Shown piece by piece: positions 17,062 to 25,795 of a DNA stretch of 64,000 nucleotides (its first letter is position 1; each line of letters opens with the position of its first letter). Origin of the DNA: Bradyrhizobium vignae (GTDB lineage: Bacteria; Pseudomonadota; Alphaproteobacteria; Rhizobiales; Xanthobacteraceae); NCBI RefSeq assembly GCF_004114425.1, contig NZ_RDQF01000025.1, forward strand, positions 1-64,000, given 5' to 3'. Position numbers and translations under genes: made by a program. The notes under the pieces were generated by a model. The model was not told the origin of the DNA and searched no databases. It saw only the letters and a program-made list of their open reading frames with translations.

Positions 17062-18234
17062 ATGGCGGAAGAGCTGCCCGGAAGGGATGTTCAAGCGGAT
17101 GTGACTGGCGGAGATGCGCTTCCCGCGGCGGGCCAGCCGTTGCTGCGCATCGAGGGCGTGGCCAAGCGCTTTGGAACGTTCCGGGCCGTGGACGGCGTGT
17201 CGCTCGACATCAAGTCCGGCGAATTCTTCGCGCTGCTGGGGCCGAGCGGCTGCGGCAAGACCACGCTGCTGCGCATGCTGGCGGGCTTCGAGGCGCCGGA
17301 CGAGGGACACATCCTGCTCGGCGGCAAGGATATCGCGCAGGCGCTACCCCACGAGCGTCCGATCAACATGATGTTCCAGAACTATGCGCTGTTTCCGCAT
17401 TTGTCGGTGCGCGACAACATCGCCTTCGGCCTCAAGCGTGCCGGCATGGCGCGCGCCGAGATCGCCACCCGCGTCGCGGAAATGGTCGCTCTGGTGAAGC
17501 TCGAGGGCCTGGAGAAACGCAAGCCGGACCAGCTCTCCGGCGGCCAGCGCCAGCGCGTGGCGCTCGCCCGCGCCCTGGCGCGCCGGCCGCAACTCCTGTT
17601 GCTCGACGAGCCGCTTGCGGCCCTCGACAAGAAGCTGCGCGAGAGCACGCAAGGTGAGCTGATGGAGCTGCAGCGCCGGCTCGGCATGACCTTCATCATC
17701 GTTACCCACGACCAGGAAGAAGCGATGACGATGGCGAGCCGGATCGGCGTGATGAAGGCCGGCAAGCTCGCGCAGGTGGCTAGTCCTCGCGAGCTCTATG
17801 AGGCACCACGCTCGCGCTGGATCGCCGAGTTCGTCGGCGACATCAATCTGTTCGACGGTGAGACAAAATTGCGCGACGGTCATCGTCTGGTCATCGGCAC
17901 GCGTGATGCGGGTGCGCTGGTGGTCGCCGAGCCGCGCGAACCGCTCGGCACGGGAAAATTCGCGGTCGCGATCCGTCCCGAGAAGGTCAAGCTGTCGCGT
18001 CGCGCCCCAGTGAGCGAGGCGGGCCGTGAGACGGCGATCAACCTGCTGGACGGCGTCATCGCCGACATCTGCTATCTCGGCGGCACCACCACCTACAAGG
18101 TGAAGCTCGATTCCGGCGGGATGCTGCAGGCTTCGGTCGTCAACAGCGCGCGCCTCGACGTCGATGCCTACAGCCTCAACCAGCATGTCGTCGCCTGGTT
18201 CACGCCCGACGATTGCGTGGTGCTGCCGTCATGA
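17062..18234 (+). CDS. potG: polyamine ABC transporter ATP-binding protein (PotG-like)
   Basis: A 390-residue ABC ATPase with Walker A GPSGCGKT (60-67), signature LSGGQ (158-162), Walker B LLLLDEP (178-184) and an H-loop in VTHDQEEAM. A C-terminal TOBE regulatory domain (after about residue 280) is typical of the PotA/PotG importers of spermidine or putrescine. It energises the two permeases encoded directly downstream; its stop overlaps the next start as ATGA. The ATG at 17062 follows an AGGGA site. Confidence 0.9.
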   Translation: MAEELPGRDVQADVTGGDALPAAGQPLLRIEGVAKRFGTFRAVDGVSLDIKSGEFFALLGPSGCGKTTLLRMLAGFEAPDEGHILLGGKDIAQALPHERPINMMFQNYALFPHLSVRDNIAFGLKRAGMARAEIATRVAEMVALVKLEGLEKRKPDQLSGGQRQRVALARALARRPQLLLLDEPLAALDKKLRESTQGELMELQRRLGMTFIIVTHDQEEAMTMASRIGVMKAGKLAQVASPRELYEAPRSRWIAEFVGDINLFDGETKLRDGHRLVIGTRDAGALVVAEPREPLGTGKFAVAIRPEKVKLSRRAPVSEAGRETAINLLDGVIADICYLGGTTTYKVKLDSGGMLQASVVNSARLDVDAYSLNQHVVAWFTPDDCVVLPS

Positions 18235-19145
18235 GCTCCCGCCGCATCTTCGCGCGGCCGGCGCGCTTCGCTGCGATCGCACCCTATGTCTGGATGGCGC
18301 TGTTCTTCCTGGTGCCGTTCGCCTTCGTCCTCAAGATCAGCCTGTCGCAGACCGCGATCGCGCAGCCGCCCTATGAGCCCGTGTTCGACCTGACGGCGGG
18401 ATGGGAAGCGCTCAAGGCCGCCTTAGCCGCGCTGTCGATCGACAATTTCAGGCTGCTCGGTTCCGACGACATCTATGTCTTTGCTTATGTCCGCAGCCTC
18501 ACCGTCGCCGTGACCGCGACTGCACTGTTGCTGCTGTTCGGCTATCCCATCGCCTATGGCATGGCGCGATTGCCAAAACGCTGGCAGGCGGTGGCGATGG
18601 TGCTGGTGATCGTGCCGTTCTGGACCTCGTTCCTGATCCGCATCTATGCCTGGATCAACATCCTCCAGCATGATGGCCTGCTCAACCAGATCCTGCTGGC
18701 GCTGCATCTGGTCAGCCAGCCCGTGGTGTGGCTCTCCACCGACACCGCGATGTATATCGGCATCGTCTATTCCTATCTGCCGTTCATGATCCTGCCGCTC
18801 TACGCCACGCTCGCCAAGATGGAGCCGGCGCTGGAGGAGGCGGCCTCCGATCTCGGCGCGCCGCCCTGGCATGTGTTCTGGCTCGTCACCTTTCCGCTGT
18901 CGCTGCCCGGCGTCGGGGCCGGCGTGCTGCTGTGCTTCATCCCGATCGTCGGCGAGTTCGTGATCCCTGATCTCCTGGCCGGCTCCAATGCGCTGATGAT
19001 CGGCCAGACCCTGTGGCTGGAATTCTTCACCAACAAGGACTGGCCGGTCGCCTCCGCCGCGGCCATCGTGCTGCTGGTCGTGCTGCTGCTGCCGCTGCTG
19101 CTGTACGAGCGGCTGCAGAAGCGGCAGCTGGAACAGAGGCGCTGA
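18231..19145 (+). CDS. potH: polyamine ABC transporter permease (PotH-like)
   Basis: A 304-residue inner-membrane permease with six helices. The EAA loop reads EEAASDLGAPPWHVFWLVTFPLS, the site that docks on the ATPase. A long periplasmic insertion between helices 1 and 2 (about residues 45-85) is characteristic of PotB/PotH. The ATG overlaps the stop of the ATPase gene by 4 bp. It forms the transmembrane pore with the next gene product. Confidence 0.9.
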   Translation: MSSRRIFARPARFAAIAPYVWMALFFLVPFAFVLKISLSQTAIAQPPYEPVFDLTAGWEALKAALAALSIDNFRLLGSDDIYVFAYVRSLTVAVTATALLLLFGYPIAYGMARLPKRWQAVAMVLVIVPFWTSFLIRIYAWINILQHDGLLNQILLALHLVSQPVVWLSTDTAMYIGIVYSYLPFMILPLYATLAKMEPALEEAASDLGAPPWHVFWLVTFPLSLPGVGAGVLLCFIPIVGEFVIPDLLAGSNALMIGQTLWLEFFTNKDWPVASAAAIVLLVVLLLPLLLYERLQKRQLEQRR

Positions 19146-19149
19146 GACG

Positions 19150-19962
19150 ATGCGCAAGGTTTCGCGCCTATCACGCTTCAACATCGCGTCGCTGGCGCTG
19201 GGCCTGGCGTTTCTCTATTTGCCGATTCTCATCCTCGTTCTCTATTCCTTCAACGCCTCCCGGCTGGTGACGGTGTGGGGCGGGTGGTCGCTGCGCTGGT
19301 ACCGCGAGTTCTTCAAGGACCGCGCCATGATCGAGGCGGCCTGGATGAGCCTGCGGGTCGCGGTCTCCTCCGCGACGATCGCCACGCTGCTCGGCACGCT
19401 CGCGGCGGTGGCGCTGTCGCGCGGTGAACGCTTCCGCGGCCGCACGCTGTTTTCCGGCATGCTCTATGCGCCGCTGGTGATGCCGGAGGTGATCACCGGA
19501 TTGTCGCTGCTCTTGCTGTTCGTCGCGCTGAACGCCGAGCGCGGCTTCTGGACGGTGACGATCGCCCACACCACGCTGACGATGTGCTTCGTCGCGGTGG
19601 TCGTGCAGTCCCGACTCGGCTCGCTCGATCGTTCGCTGGAGGAGGCCGCGATGGACCTCGGCTGCAACCCGGTTCGGGCGTTTATGGCCGTCACCCTGCC
19701 GCTGATCGCGCCTGCGATCGTCGCAGGCTGGATGCTCGCCTTCACGCTCTCGCTGGACGATCTCGTCATCGCGAGCTTCACCACCGGCCCCGGCTCGGCG
19801 ACGCTGCCGATCCGCATCTATTCGGAGGTGCGGCTCGGTGTGAAGCCTGAGATCAACGCGATCTGTACGCTGGTGATCGCCCTGATCGCGGTCGTCATCG
19901 TCATTGCCTCGCTCGCCTCGAAGCTGTCGAGCTCGCAGGGCGAGAGCGCGGCACCGCTTTAG
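19150..19962 (+). CDS. potI: polyamine ABC transporter permease (PotI-like)
   Basis: A 270-residue permease with about six helices, starting 5 bp after the PotH-like gene. The EAA loop EEAAMDLGCNPVRAFMAVTLPLI and the following SLDDLVIASFTTGPGSATLPI segment are typical of PotC/PotI, and the DD pair is characteristic. No periplasmic binding protein (PotF/PotD) gene adjoins this three-gene operon, so it must be supplied from elsewhere. A dense palindromic region follows the stop. Confidence 0.9.
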   Translation: MRKVSRLSRFNIASLALGLAFLYLPILILVLYSFNASRLVTVWGGWSLRWYREFFKDRAMIEAAWMSLRVAVSSATIATLLGTLAAVALSRGERFRGRTLFSGMLYAPLVMPEVITGLSLLLLFVALNAERGFWTVTIAHTTLTMCFVAVVVQSRLGSLDRSLEEAAMDLGCNPVRAFMAVTLPLIAPAIVAGWMLAFTLSLDDLVIASFTTGPGSATLPIRIYSEVRLGVKPEINAICTLVIALIAVVIVIASLASKLSSSQGESAAPL

Positions 19963-20010
19963 AGCAGGATGAGTTTTTGCTTGAAACGATGCGAGCCGAG
20001 GAGGCAGATC

Positions 20011-20161
20011 ACCTCTCCCGACGGGAGAGGTCGGATCGCATCAAAGATGCGATCCGGGTGAGGGCTTGAGGTCTCGCTGATCGCTGCGGCCCCTCACCCG
20101 GATTGCTCAGGCGCGCAATTGCGCGCCGAAGCAATCCGACCTCTCTCCGCCGGGGGGAGGT
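20011..20161. repeat. composite palindromic element between convergent genes
   Basis: Successive hairpins fill 150 bp: ACCTCTCCCG/CGGGAGAGGT (20011-20031), CGGATCGCATC/GATGCGATCCG (20032-20056), GGGTGAGGG (20056-20064) with CCCTCACCC (20091-20099), CGGATTGCT (20099-20107) with AGCAATCCG (20130-20138) enclosing a perfect palindrome at 20111-20126, and a final imperfect CCTCTC/GGGGAGG hairpin. The outer parts are also mutually complementary, so the whole could form one large structure. It may act as a bidirectional terminator between potI and the convergent permease gene. Confidence 0.75.
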
Positions 20162-20186
20162 GAACCGAAGCCGCCTCGATACGCAC

Positions 20187-21038
20187 TCAGGACTTCACCG
20201 CACCCGCCGTGAGCCCGCCCACCATGTAGCGGCGGAAGGCGTAGTAGACCGCGGCCGGCGGCAGCGCGTAGATGAAGCCGGTCGTCATCAACAGCTCCCA
20301 CGGCGAGTCGTCCGCGGCGAGGAAGTTGCCGAGCGCGACGGGGAGCGTGATCTCGCGATCGTTCGAGAGCAGCAGGAACGCGTAGAGATATTCGTTCCAG
20401 GCCAGCAGCACCGCATAGGTGCCGATCGCGACCAGCGAGGGCATCATCAGCGGCAGATAGACCAGTCGGAAGATCTGCAGCGTCGTGGCACCGTCCATCA
20501 CCGCGGCCTCGTCCAGCTCCACCGGCAGCTTGTCGGAGGCCTGCTTGAGCACCCAGATCGCGTAAGGCGAGGCGATCGTCACCATGGCCAGGATCAGCGA
20601 CCAGTGATTGTTGAGCAGGCCGTAATTGCCCATGGTGCGATACATCGGCACCGCGAGGAACGCCGCCGGGATGAAGTAGGTGAAGAGCGCGAGGTTCAGC
20701 ACCATGCGTCCGCCCGGCACCTTCAGCCGCGAGATCGAGAACGCCGCGGCCGTGGCGATGAACAGCGTCAGCACGCCGACGGATGCCGCGATCAGCGTCG
20801 AATTCCAGAACTGGACGTAGAAGTCGCGCAGGAAATAGTGCTGCTGCTTGAACACGATCTCGAAGTTGTGCAGCGTCGGATGGTCCGGCCACAGCTTGCC
20901 CGAGAACGCGTCCTCCTTCGGGGAGATCGCGAACAGGAACATGTGATAGATCGGGATCATCGTCCACAGGAAGACGGGAATGCCGATCAGGAGCAGCCGC
21001 GCTTCCGTCGCGACGTCACGGAGAGAGGGAAGCTTCAT
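20187..21038 (-). CDS. sugar ABC transporter permease (MalG-type)
   Basis: A 283-residue permease with six helices and the MalG-class EAA loop DEAAVMDGATTLQIFRLVYLPLM. The C-terminus RYMVGGLTAGAVKS is the usual MalG-like end. The ATG overlaps the stop of the upstream permease (ATGA). The frame extends well upstream, but that part is out-of-frame overlap with the partner gene. It is the third gene of a binding protein-permease-permease operon that lacks an ATPase gene. Confidence 0.9.
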   Translation of the reverse strand: MKLPSLRDVATEARLLLIGIPVFLWTMIPIYHMFLFAISPKEDAFSGKLWPDHPTLHNFEIVFKQQHYFLRDFYVQFWNSTLIAASVGVLTLFIATAAAFSISRLKVPGGRMVLNLALFTYFIPAAFLAVPMYRTMGNYGLLNNHWSLILAMVTIASPYAIWVLKQASDKLPVELDEAAVMDGATTLQIFRLVYLPLMMPSLVAIGTYAVLLAWNEYLYAFLLLSNDREITLPVALGNFLAADDSPWELLMTTGFIYALPPAAVYYAFRRYMVGGLTAGAVKS

Positions 21039-21907
21039 CGCGACAACCGTTTCATCATGAAGTACACGAGCGGCAGGACGAACGGCATCGCGCAGACGAT
21101 GGAGGCCATCGCGAGCGAGAGCTGGTCGAGCCGGAGATAGCGGATGCCGAGCGTCGACAGCACGTGCGTGAGGTCGGCCGGGCCACCGCCGGTGAGCAGG
21201 TAGACGCTGTTGAAATCGCCCAGCGTCCAGATCATCGAGAGCAGCGTGCAGGTCACGTACAGCGTCTGCATCGACGGCCAGGTGATGTAGCGGAACTTCT
21301 GCCACCAGCTGGCGCCGTCCACTTCGGCGGCCTCGAACAGATCGTGCGAGATCGCAAGGCGTCCGGTGATCAGGATCAACGTCCAGAACGGCAGCGATTT
21401 CCAGATGTGCACGGCGATCGCCATGCTCAGCGCCACTGTCGGATCGTTCAGCCAGTTCGGGCCGTCATCGCCGGTAAGAGAGAAGATGAAATGGTTGATC
21501 ATGCCCCACTCGGGATTGAGCATGAAGCGCACCGACAAAATGGTGGGGATCGACGGCACCGCCCAGGGCAGGATGAAGATCACCGAGAGCCATTTGATCC
21601 AGGTGCGCTGCTGCGCGAAGAAGCCGGACAGGAACAGCGCGATCAGCATCTTGATGTTAATGCCGATGACCAGGAAGATCAGCGTGTTGACCGCGGCGCG
21701 CGCGAAGATCGGATCGTTGTAGAGCGCGACGTAGTTTTCCGGCGCGCGTGCCAGCCACAAGCCGTAGCCGACGGGATAGACGACGAAGGCCAGGAAAACG
21801 AGCAGATAGGGCGCGAGCAGGATGATGCCCCAGACCTGCGCCGGGCTCAGCCGCGACGACAGGGGCGGGCCGGGAATTGCCTGATCGCCAGAGAGCGTGA
21901 TTGCCAT
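21035..21907 (-). CDS. sugar ABC transporter permease (MalF/UgpA-type)
   Basis: A 290-residue permease with six or more helices. The EAA loop reads FEAAEVDGASWWQKFRYITWPSM, typical of the carbohydrate-uptake CUT1 family. The ATG at 21907 is preferred over a TTG five codons earlier because a GAAGAG site precedes it. It pairs with the MalG-type permease encoded downstream. The gap to the preceding binding-protein gene contains a hairpin at 21964-21988. Confidence 0.9.
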   Translation of the reverse strand: MAITLSGDQAIPGPPLSSRLSPAQVWGIILLAPYLLVFLAFVVYPVGYGLWLARAPENYVALYNDPIFARAAVNTLIFLVIGINIKMLIALFLSGFFAQQRTWIKWLSVIFILPWAVPSIPTILSVRFMLNPEWGMINHFIFSLTGDDGPNWLNDPTVALSMAIAVHIWKSLPFWTLILITGRLAISHDLFEAAEVDGASWWQKFRYITWPSMQTLYVTCTLLSMIWTLGDFNSVYLLTGGGPADLTHVLSTLGIRYLRLDQLSLAMASIVCAMPFVLPLVYFMMKRLSR

Positions 21908-21963
21908 TTTCGGACTCTTCAAAGAGAAGCCGGCCGCGAAACGCGGCCGGTATTGTTCTTATA

Positions 21964-21988
21964 CCTCTCCCTGCAACGCGGGGAGAGG
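21964..21988. repeat. intercistronic hairpin after binding-protein gene
   Basis: An 8-bp perfect stem CCTCTCCC (21964-21971) with GGGAGAGG (21981-21988) and a nine-base loop, located between the binding-protein stop (21998) and the first permease start (21907). Similar CCTCTCCC hairpins recur at 20011, 35237 and 36714. Confidence 0.65.
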
Positions 21989-21997
21989 GGCCGATGA

Positions 21998-23383
21998 CTA
22001 ACCTGCAACCTGCTTGATGCGGGCGATCAGTTCGTCGACAGCCTTGTCGACCGGAACCTTCTCGCTGACGACGCGGTTCATCGCCTTCGCCCACACGTTC
22101 TCGTTGTTGAGAATCGTGAACTTCCAGTTCTTGGTGAAGTCGAACGCCGCGGTGCCGCCCTTGAACTGCGTGTAGACGGCCTTGCGGTGCTTGTCAGCCT
22201 GCCAGAACGGGCTTTCCTGGCTTTCCTTCGTCACCGGGAACCAGCGGCCGAGCGCACCCTCGATATAGGGACGGACGTTCTCTTCCTGGAGCAGGAAGCT
22301 GATGAACTGCTTGGCCTCGGCTTTGTTCTTGGCCGCGGTGAAGATCAGACCGGTCTTGACGTCGGAGCGGTACTTGATGGTCGAACCATCCGGCGCCTTC
22401 GGGAAGGACGCCGTGATGATGTCCTGCTCATAAGCCTTCTTGCCGGCCTCGCGCTGTTCCGGCGTGAGGTTCTGATTCTGGGAATCCTCGTACCATTTCG
22501 CAGCGATCGAGATCGTGAAGTTGTGGGTCATCACGATCGTCTTGTTGTGGAAGGCGACGTTGTTGTCGGGATCCTTCCAGGTGGTCGAGGACGGCGGGGT
22601 GCAGCCCTTGATGTAGGTGTCGGTATAGTCCTTCATCGCCTTGATCAGGCCGTCGCGGACCTTGGGATCATCGACCAGCAGCTTGCCGTCGTCGTCGACC
22701 AGCTTGACGTGGTAGGCATCCATGAAGGTGTAGAAGGACTGGAAGGCGTCGGTGGATTCCACGCCCATCGGCTGGCCCACGGCGTAGATGCGCTGGCCGG
22801 TGGCCTTGCGGATCGCCGGCTGCACCTTGTCGCACCAGAACGTCCAATAACCCGTCCAGTCGTTCGGGATATCGCTCTGCTTGAAGCCGGCCTTCTCCAG
22901 CATGTCGTTCCAGATCTGGACGTGCATGCTCTGCTGCTTCAGCGGGAAGCCATAATAGGCCTTCTTCTTGGTGACATCATTGTAGAGGATCGACGCATCG
23001 AGCGTGTTTTGCACGAACCGGTCTTTGATCGGCTCCATGATGTCCGTGAGGTCCTCGAGCTTGCCCTCATAGGCCCACTTGCCCTGCGCCTGCACGTCAT
23101 AGGAATCGGAATAAGCCACATCGGGAACGGTGCCGGCATCGAGCGCTGCGACCGTCTTCGGGATCATGTCCTGGATCGCGTATTGCGACAATTCGACCTT
23201 GATGCCGGTCTTGGCTTCGAATTTCTTGATCGTCTCCAGCAGCGCGTCGTCTTCGGAACGATAGAAGCCCTTGCCCCACCAGACCGTGATCGTCTTCTGC
23301 TGCGCAAAGGCGGGTGCAGTGGCGGCAAACAGCCCAACCGCAGCGACCGCCAATGATACTGCGCCAATAACCTTGGATTTCAC
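21998..23383 (-). CDS. sugar ABC transporter periplasmic binding protein
   Basis: A 461-residue extracellular solute-binding protein of family 1. A signal peptide of about 27 residues ends in an APAFA-Q cleavage site. The mature protein starts KTITVWWGKGFY and contains the family features (FEAKTGIKVELSQY, VPDVAYSDSYDV, a FISFLLQEENVRPYIEG C-lobe helix). The ligand is probably an oligosaccharide or polyol, which the sequence does not settle. The GTG at 23383 is chosen because a GAGGGAG site lies just before it. It is the first gene of the operon with the two permeases; an inverted repeat lies at 23406-23431 upstream. Confidence 0.88.
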   Translation of the reverse strand: MKSKVIGAVSLAVAAVGLFAATAPAFAQQKTITVWWGKGFYRSEDDALLETIKKFEAKTGIKVELSQYAIQDMIPKTVAALDAGTVPDVAYSDSYDVQAQGKWAYEGKLEDLTDIMEPIKDRFVQNTLDASILYNDVTKKKAYYGFPLKQQSMHVQIWNDMLEKAGFKQSDIPNDWTGYWTFWCDKVQPAIRKATGQRIYAVGQPMGVESTDAFQSFYTFMDAYHVKLVDDDGKLLVDDPKVRDGLIKAMKDYTDTYIKGCTPPSSTTWKDPDNNVAFHNKTIVMTHNFTISIAAKWYEDSQNQNLTPEQREAGKKAYEQDIITASFPKAPDGSTIKYRSDVKTGLIFTAAKNKAEAKQFISFLLQEENVRPYIEGALGRWFPVTKESQESPFWQADKHRKAVYTQFKGGTAAFDFTKNWKFTILNNENVWAKAMNRVVSEKVPVDKAVDELIARIKQVAG

Positions 23384-23405
23384 GTTTTTCTCCCTCAAAC
23401 GGCCG

Positions 23406-23431
23406 GTGTTTTAACCGGTCGTATAAAACAC
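23406..23431. promoter_or_regulatory. inverted repeat upstream of sugar binding-protein gene
   Basis: A perfect 8-bp inverted repeat GTGTTTTA (23406-23413) and TAAAACAC (24 to 31 of the same line, 23424-23431) with a ten-base spacer, about 23 bp before the GTG start. Its position suits a repressor operator or part of the promoter. The regulator is unknown. Confidence 0.45.
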
Positions 23432-23565
23432 TAGCGCATGGCCGTCCTCCGATCTAGCGACTTCTTGTCAGACCAATGTCCTGGGGGTGGAGGGGCTGTG
23501 GCGAATTCGCGCATTGATCCAAAGCTCGCATCAATGCATGCCAATCAATTCGCCTCGTGGCCTTG

Positions 23566-24546
23566 TCATCGTTTCCCTTTGAGGCCGGTCGAAGCGGCAT
23601 TCGGGCTCGTGTCAGCGGATCGGGATCGTGGCCTGCCTTGTCCGCTCGTCCGGGAAGGCGAGCGCCATGCCTCGAGCAGCATCTTGAGAAATTGGCTGGC
23701 ATGAGGAGATAGTGTCGCCCCATGCCTGCGCACGATTCCGATCGTCCGCGACACCTCCGGCTCGACCAACCGAACCGTGTGAATGATGGGGTGGCCGGCC
23801 GCCGGCGTCGCGAGCCTCGGCAGCACGGCGATGCCAAGTCCCGCTTCGACCAGGCCGAGCGAACCGGAGAGGTGGGCGACTTCATAGGACCAGTTCAGCT
23901 GCAGGCCATGTCGCGCCAGCGCATTGTCGATCAGCGCGCGATTGCCGCTGTTGCGACCGACCGTGATGACCCGGTGCGACACGATTTCCGACCAGCTGAC
24001 CTGTTTGCGCGATGCCAGCGGATGGTCATGGCGGCAGGCCAGGACGAAAGGATCCTCGACCAGTTTCTCGAATTCGATTTCCGCATGCGAAGCGCCGATG
24101 AAGTTGATGCCGAAATCGGCTTCTCCGCGTGCGACCGCTTCCAATCCCTCGTTGGCACCGATGTCCAGAATCCGGATGCGAATGCGCGGATACGCTTCGG
24201 CAAATCGGCCGATCGCACGCGGCAGGAAGTAGAACACCGCCGTCGGCACCGCAGCCACCGAGACGAGGCCTGAACTGCGCGCGCCGATATCGTGGATGGC
24301 GAGCACCGAGGTCTCGAACTCGTCGATGAGGCGGCGCACCTTCGGCAGGAAGTCGCGGCCGGTCATGGTGAGATTGACGTGGCGCGTCGACCGTTCGAGC
24401 AACGGCGCACCGAGGCCTTCTTCCAGTTTCTGAATGCGTCGGCTCAGCGCCGGCTGCGACAGGTTCAGCGCCCTCGCGGTGCGGACGAAGCTTCCCGTCT
24501 CCGCCACGGTGATGAACGCCTTGAGGTCGAGCAGTTCTGCGTTCAT
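23566..24546 (-). CDS. LysR-family transcriptional regulator
   Basis: A 326-residue regulator. The N-terminal winged HTH reads LDLKAFITVAETGSFVRTARALNLSQPALSRRIQKLE, clearly LysR type. The effector-binding domain follows from about residue 90 (SGLVSVAAVPTAVFYFLP onward). An extra basic, Ser-rich tail of about 30 residues at the C-terminus is longer than usual for the family. It is divergent from the PrpF-family isomerase gene with 121 bp between, the classic layout for a LysR regulator and its target. The effector may be the substrate or product of that isomerase (inference). Confidence 0.9.
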   Translation of the reverse strand: MNAELLDLKAFITVAETGSFVRTARALNLSQPALSRRIQKLEEGLGAPLLERSTRHVNLTMTGRDFLPKVRRLIDEFETSVLAIHDIGARSSGLVSVAAVPTAVFYFLPRAIGRFAEAYPRIRIRILDIGANEGLEAVARGEADFGINFIGASHAEIEFEKLVEDPFVLACRHDHPLASRKQVSWSEIVSHRVITVGRNSGNRALIDNALARHGLQLNWSYEVAHLSGSLGLVEAGLGIAVLPRLATPAAGHPIIHTVRLVEPEVSRTIGIVRRHGATLSPHASQFLKMLLEAWRSPSRTSGQGRPRSRSADTSPNAASTGLKGKR

Positions 24547-24560
24547 GGCGGCAGCCTCCA

Positions 24561-24583
24561 ATTATATCGATAACCGGAATAAT
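24561..24583. promoter_or_regulatory. candidate LysR binding site in divergent promoter region
   Basis: The AT-rich inverted repeat ATTAT (24561-24565) and ATAAT (24579-24583), separated by 13 bases, lies in the intergenic region between the LysR gene and its divergent neighbour. Interrupted dyads of this size are typical for LysR regulators; the match is short, so this is tentative. Confidence 0.4.
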
Positions 24584-24667
24584 ACCTCAGATATTTGCAT
24601 TTCACAAAAGAGTTCTGCCGGAGGATGCTCTGGCTCGCGCGAAGATGTCGCCAAACGGAAGAGCTCC

Positions 24668-25741
24668 ATGAACGATCAGATTGCCATTCCCTGTGTGGTC
24701 ATGCGTGGGGGAACCTCACGCGGGCCGTTTTTCCTGGCCCGTGATCTTCCGGCCGACCCCAAACTGCGCGACGCGGTCCTGCTGTCCGTGATGGGAGGAG
24801 GACACGACCTTGGAATCGATGGGATCGGCGGCGGCAATGCCGTCATCAACAAGGTCGCGATCGTCGGACCGGCAACGGTGGCCGGCGCCGATGTCGATTA
24901 CCTGTTTGCCCAGGTGCGGGTTCGAGAGGGGATCGTCGATACCTCGCCGAATTGCGGGAACATGCTGGCGGCTGTGGGGCCGTTCGCAATTGAAGCCGGA
25001 CTGGTCGCCGCCGCGGCAGATCGCACCCATGTGCGCATCCACAACGTCAATACCGGCAAGTTGATTGACGCGACCGTTCCGACACCCGCAGGACGCGTGA
25101 CCTACGACGGCGAGGCGCGGATCGACGGTGTTCCGGGGACGGCCGCGCCGATCGAACTGTCGTTCCCCAACGCGGCCGGTGCACGCACTGGCCGCCTGCT
25201 GCCGACGGGACGTCCGGTCGACCGCATCGAAGGGATCGATGTGACCTGCCTCGACGCGGCGATGCCCGTCATGTTGGTCCGCGCGGCGGATCTGGGATGG
25301 ACCGGCAGTGAGGCGCCCTCTGACTTCATCGACGGCCGCTTTCGCGCGCGTCTTGAAGACTTGCGCATCGAGGCGGGGCGCCGGATGGGCTTTCCGGATC
25401 CCGCAACGATGGTGATCCCGAAACCGGTTCTGATTGCGCCCGCGAGGGAGGCGACGTTGAACGTCAGGTACTTCATGCCGCATGACTGTCACAACGCGCT
25501 GGCGGTGACCGGCGCCGTCGCGATCGCGACGGCGTGCGTCACGCCTGGAACGATCGCGGCAGAGATGGTCGGATCACTGGCGCCGCCGGTGCCGATCACG
25601 CTTGCCCATCCTTCCGGCCAGCTCGTGGTCAGGCTGGAGCCCGGCCCGGTTGCACGGGTGCTGCGAACAGCTCGGCGAATCTTTGAGGGCCACGTCTTTG
25701 CCCGTCGGTCGCACGTGACTCATTCGGTGCTGGCGGCCTGA
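24668..25741 (+). CDS. PrpF-family isomerase (4-oxalomesaconate tautomerase GalD-like)
   Basis: A 357-residue protein of the PrpF family. The opening IPCVVMRGGTSRGPFFLA is a family hallmark, as are DTSPNCGNMLAAVGPFAIE with its active-site Cys and the later MPHDCHNALAVTGA. Members isomerise unsaturated tricarboxylates: 4-oxalomesaconate in gallate breakdown (GalD) or trans-aconitate/2-methylaconitate (PrpF). The length and the pairing with a LysR gene recall gal clusters, but no gallate dioxygenase or aldolase gene is here. The next gene encodes a C4-dicarboxylate carrier, so it may serve uptake and use of an unsaturated organic acid. Confidence 0.8.
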   Translation: MNDQIAIPCVVMRGGTSRGPFFLARDLPADPKLRDAVLLSVMGGGHDLGIDGIGGGNAVINKVAIVGPATVAGADVDYLFAQVRVREGIVDTSPNCGNMLAAVGPFAIEAGLVAAAADRTHVRIHNVNTGKLIDATVPTPAGRVTYDGEARIDGVPGTAAPIELSFPNAAGARTGRLLPTGRPVDRIEGIDVTCLDAAMPVMLVRAADLGWTGSEAPSDFIDGRFRARLEDLRIEAGRRMGFPDPATMVIPKPVLIAPAREATLNVRYFMPHDCHNALAVTGAVAIATACVTPGTIAAEMVGSLAPPVPITLAHPSGQLVVRLEPGPVARVLRTARRIFEGHVFARRSHVTHSVLAA

Positions 25742-25795
25742 AGCCCGCCGCTTCCGAAACCATCAAGAACAATCAGAGCCATGGGAGAAACGAGA

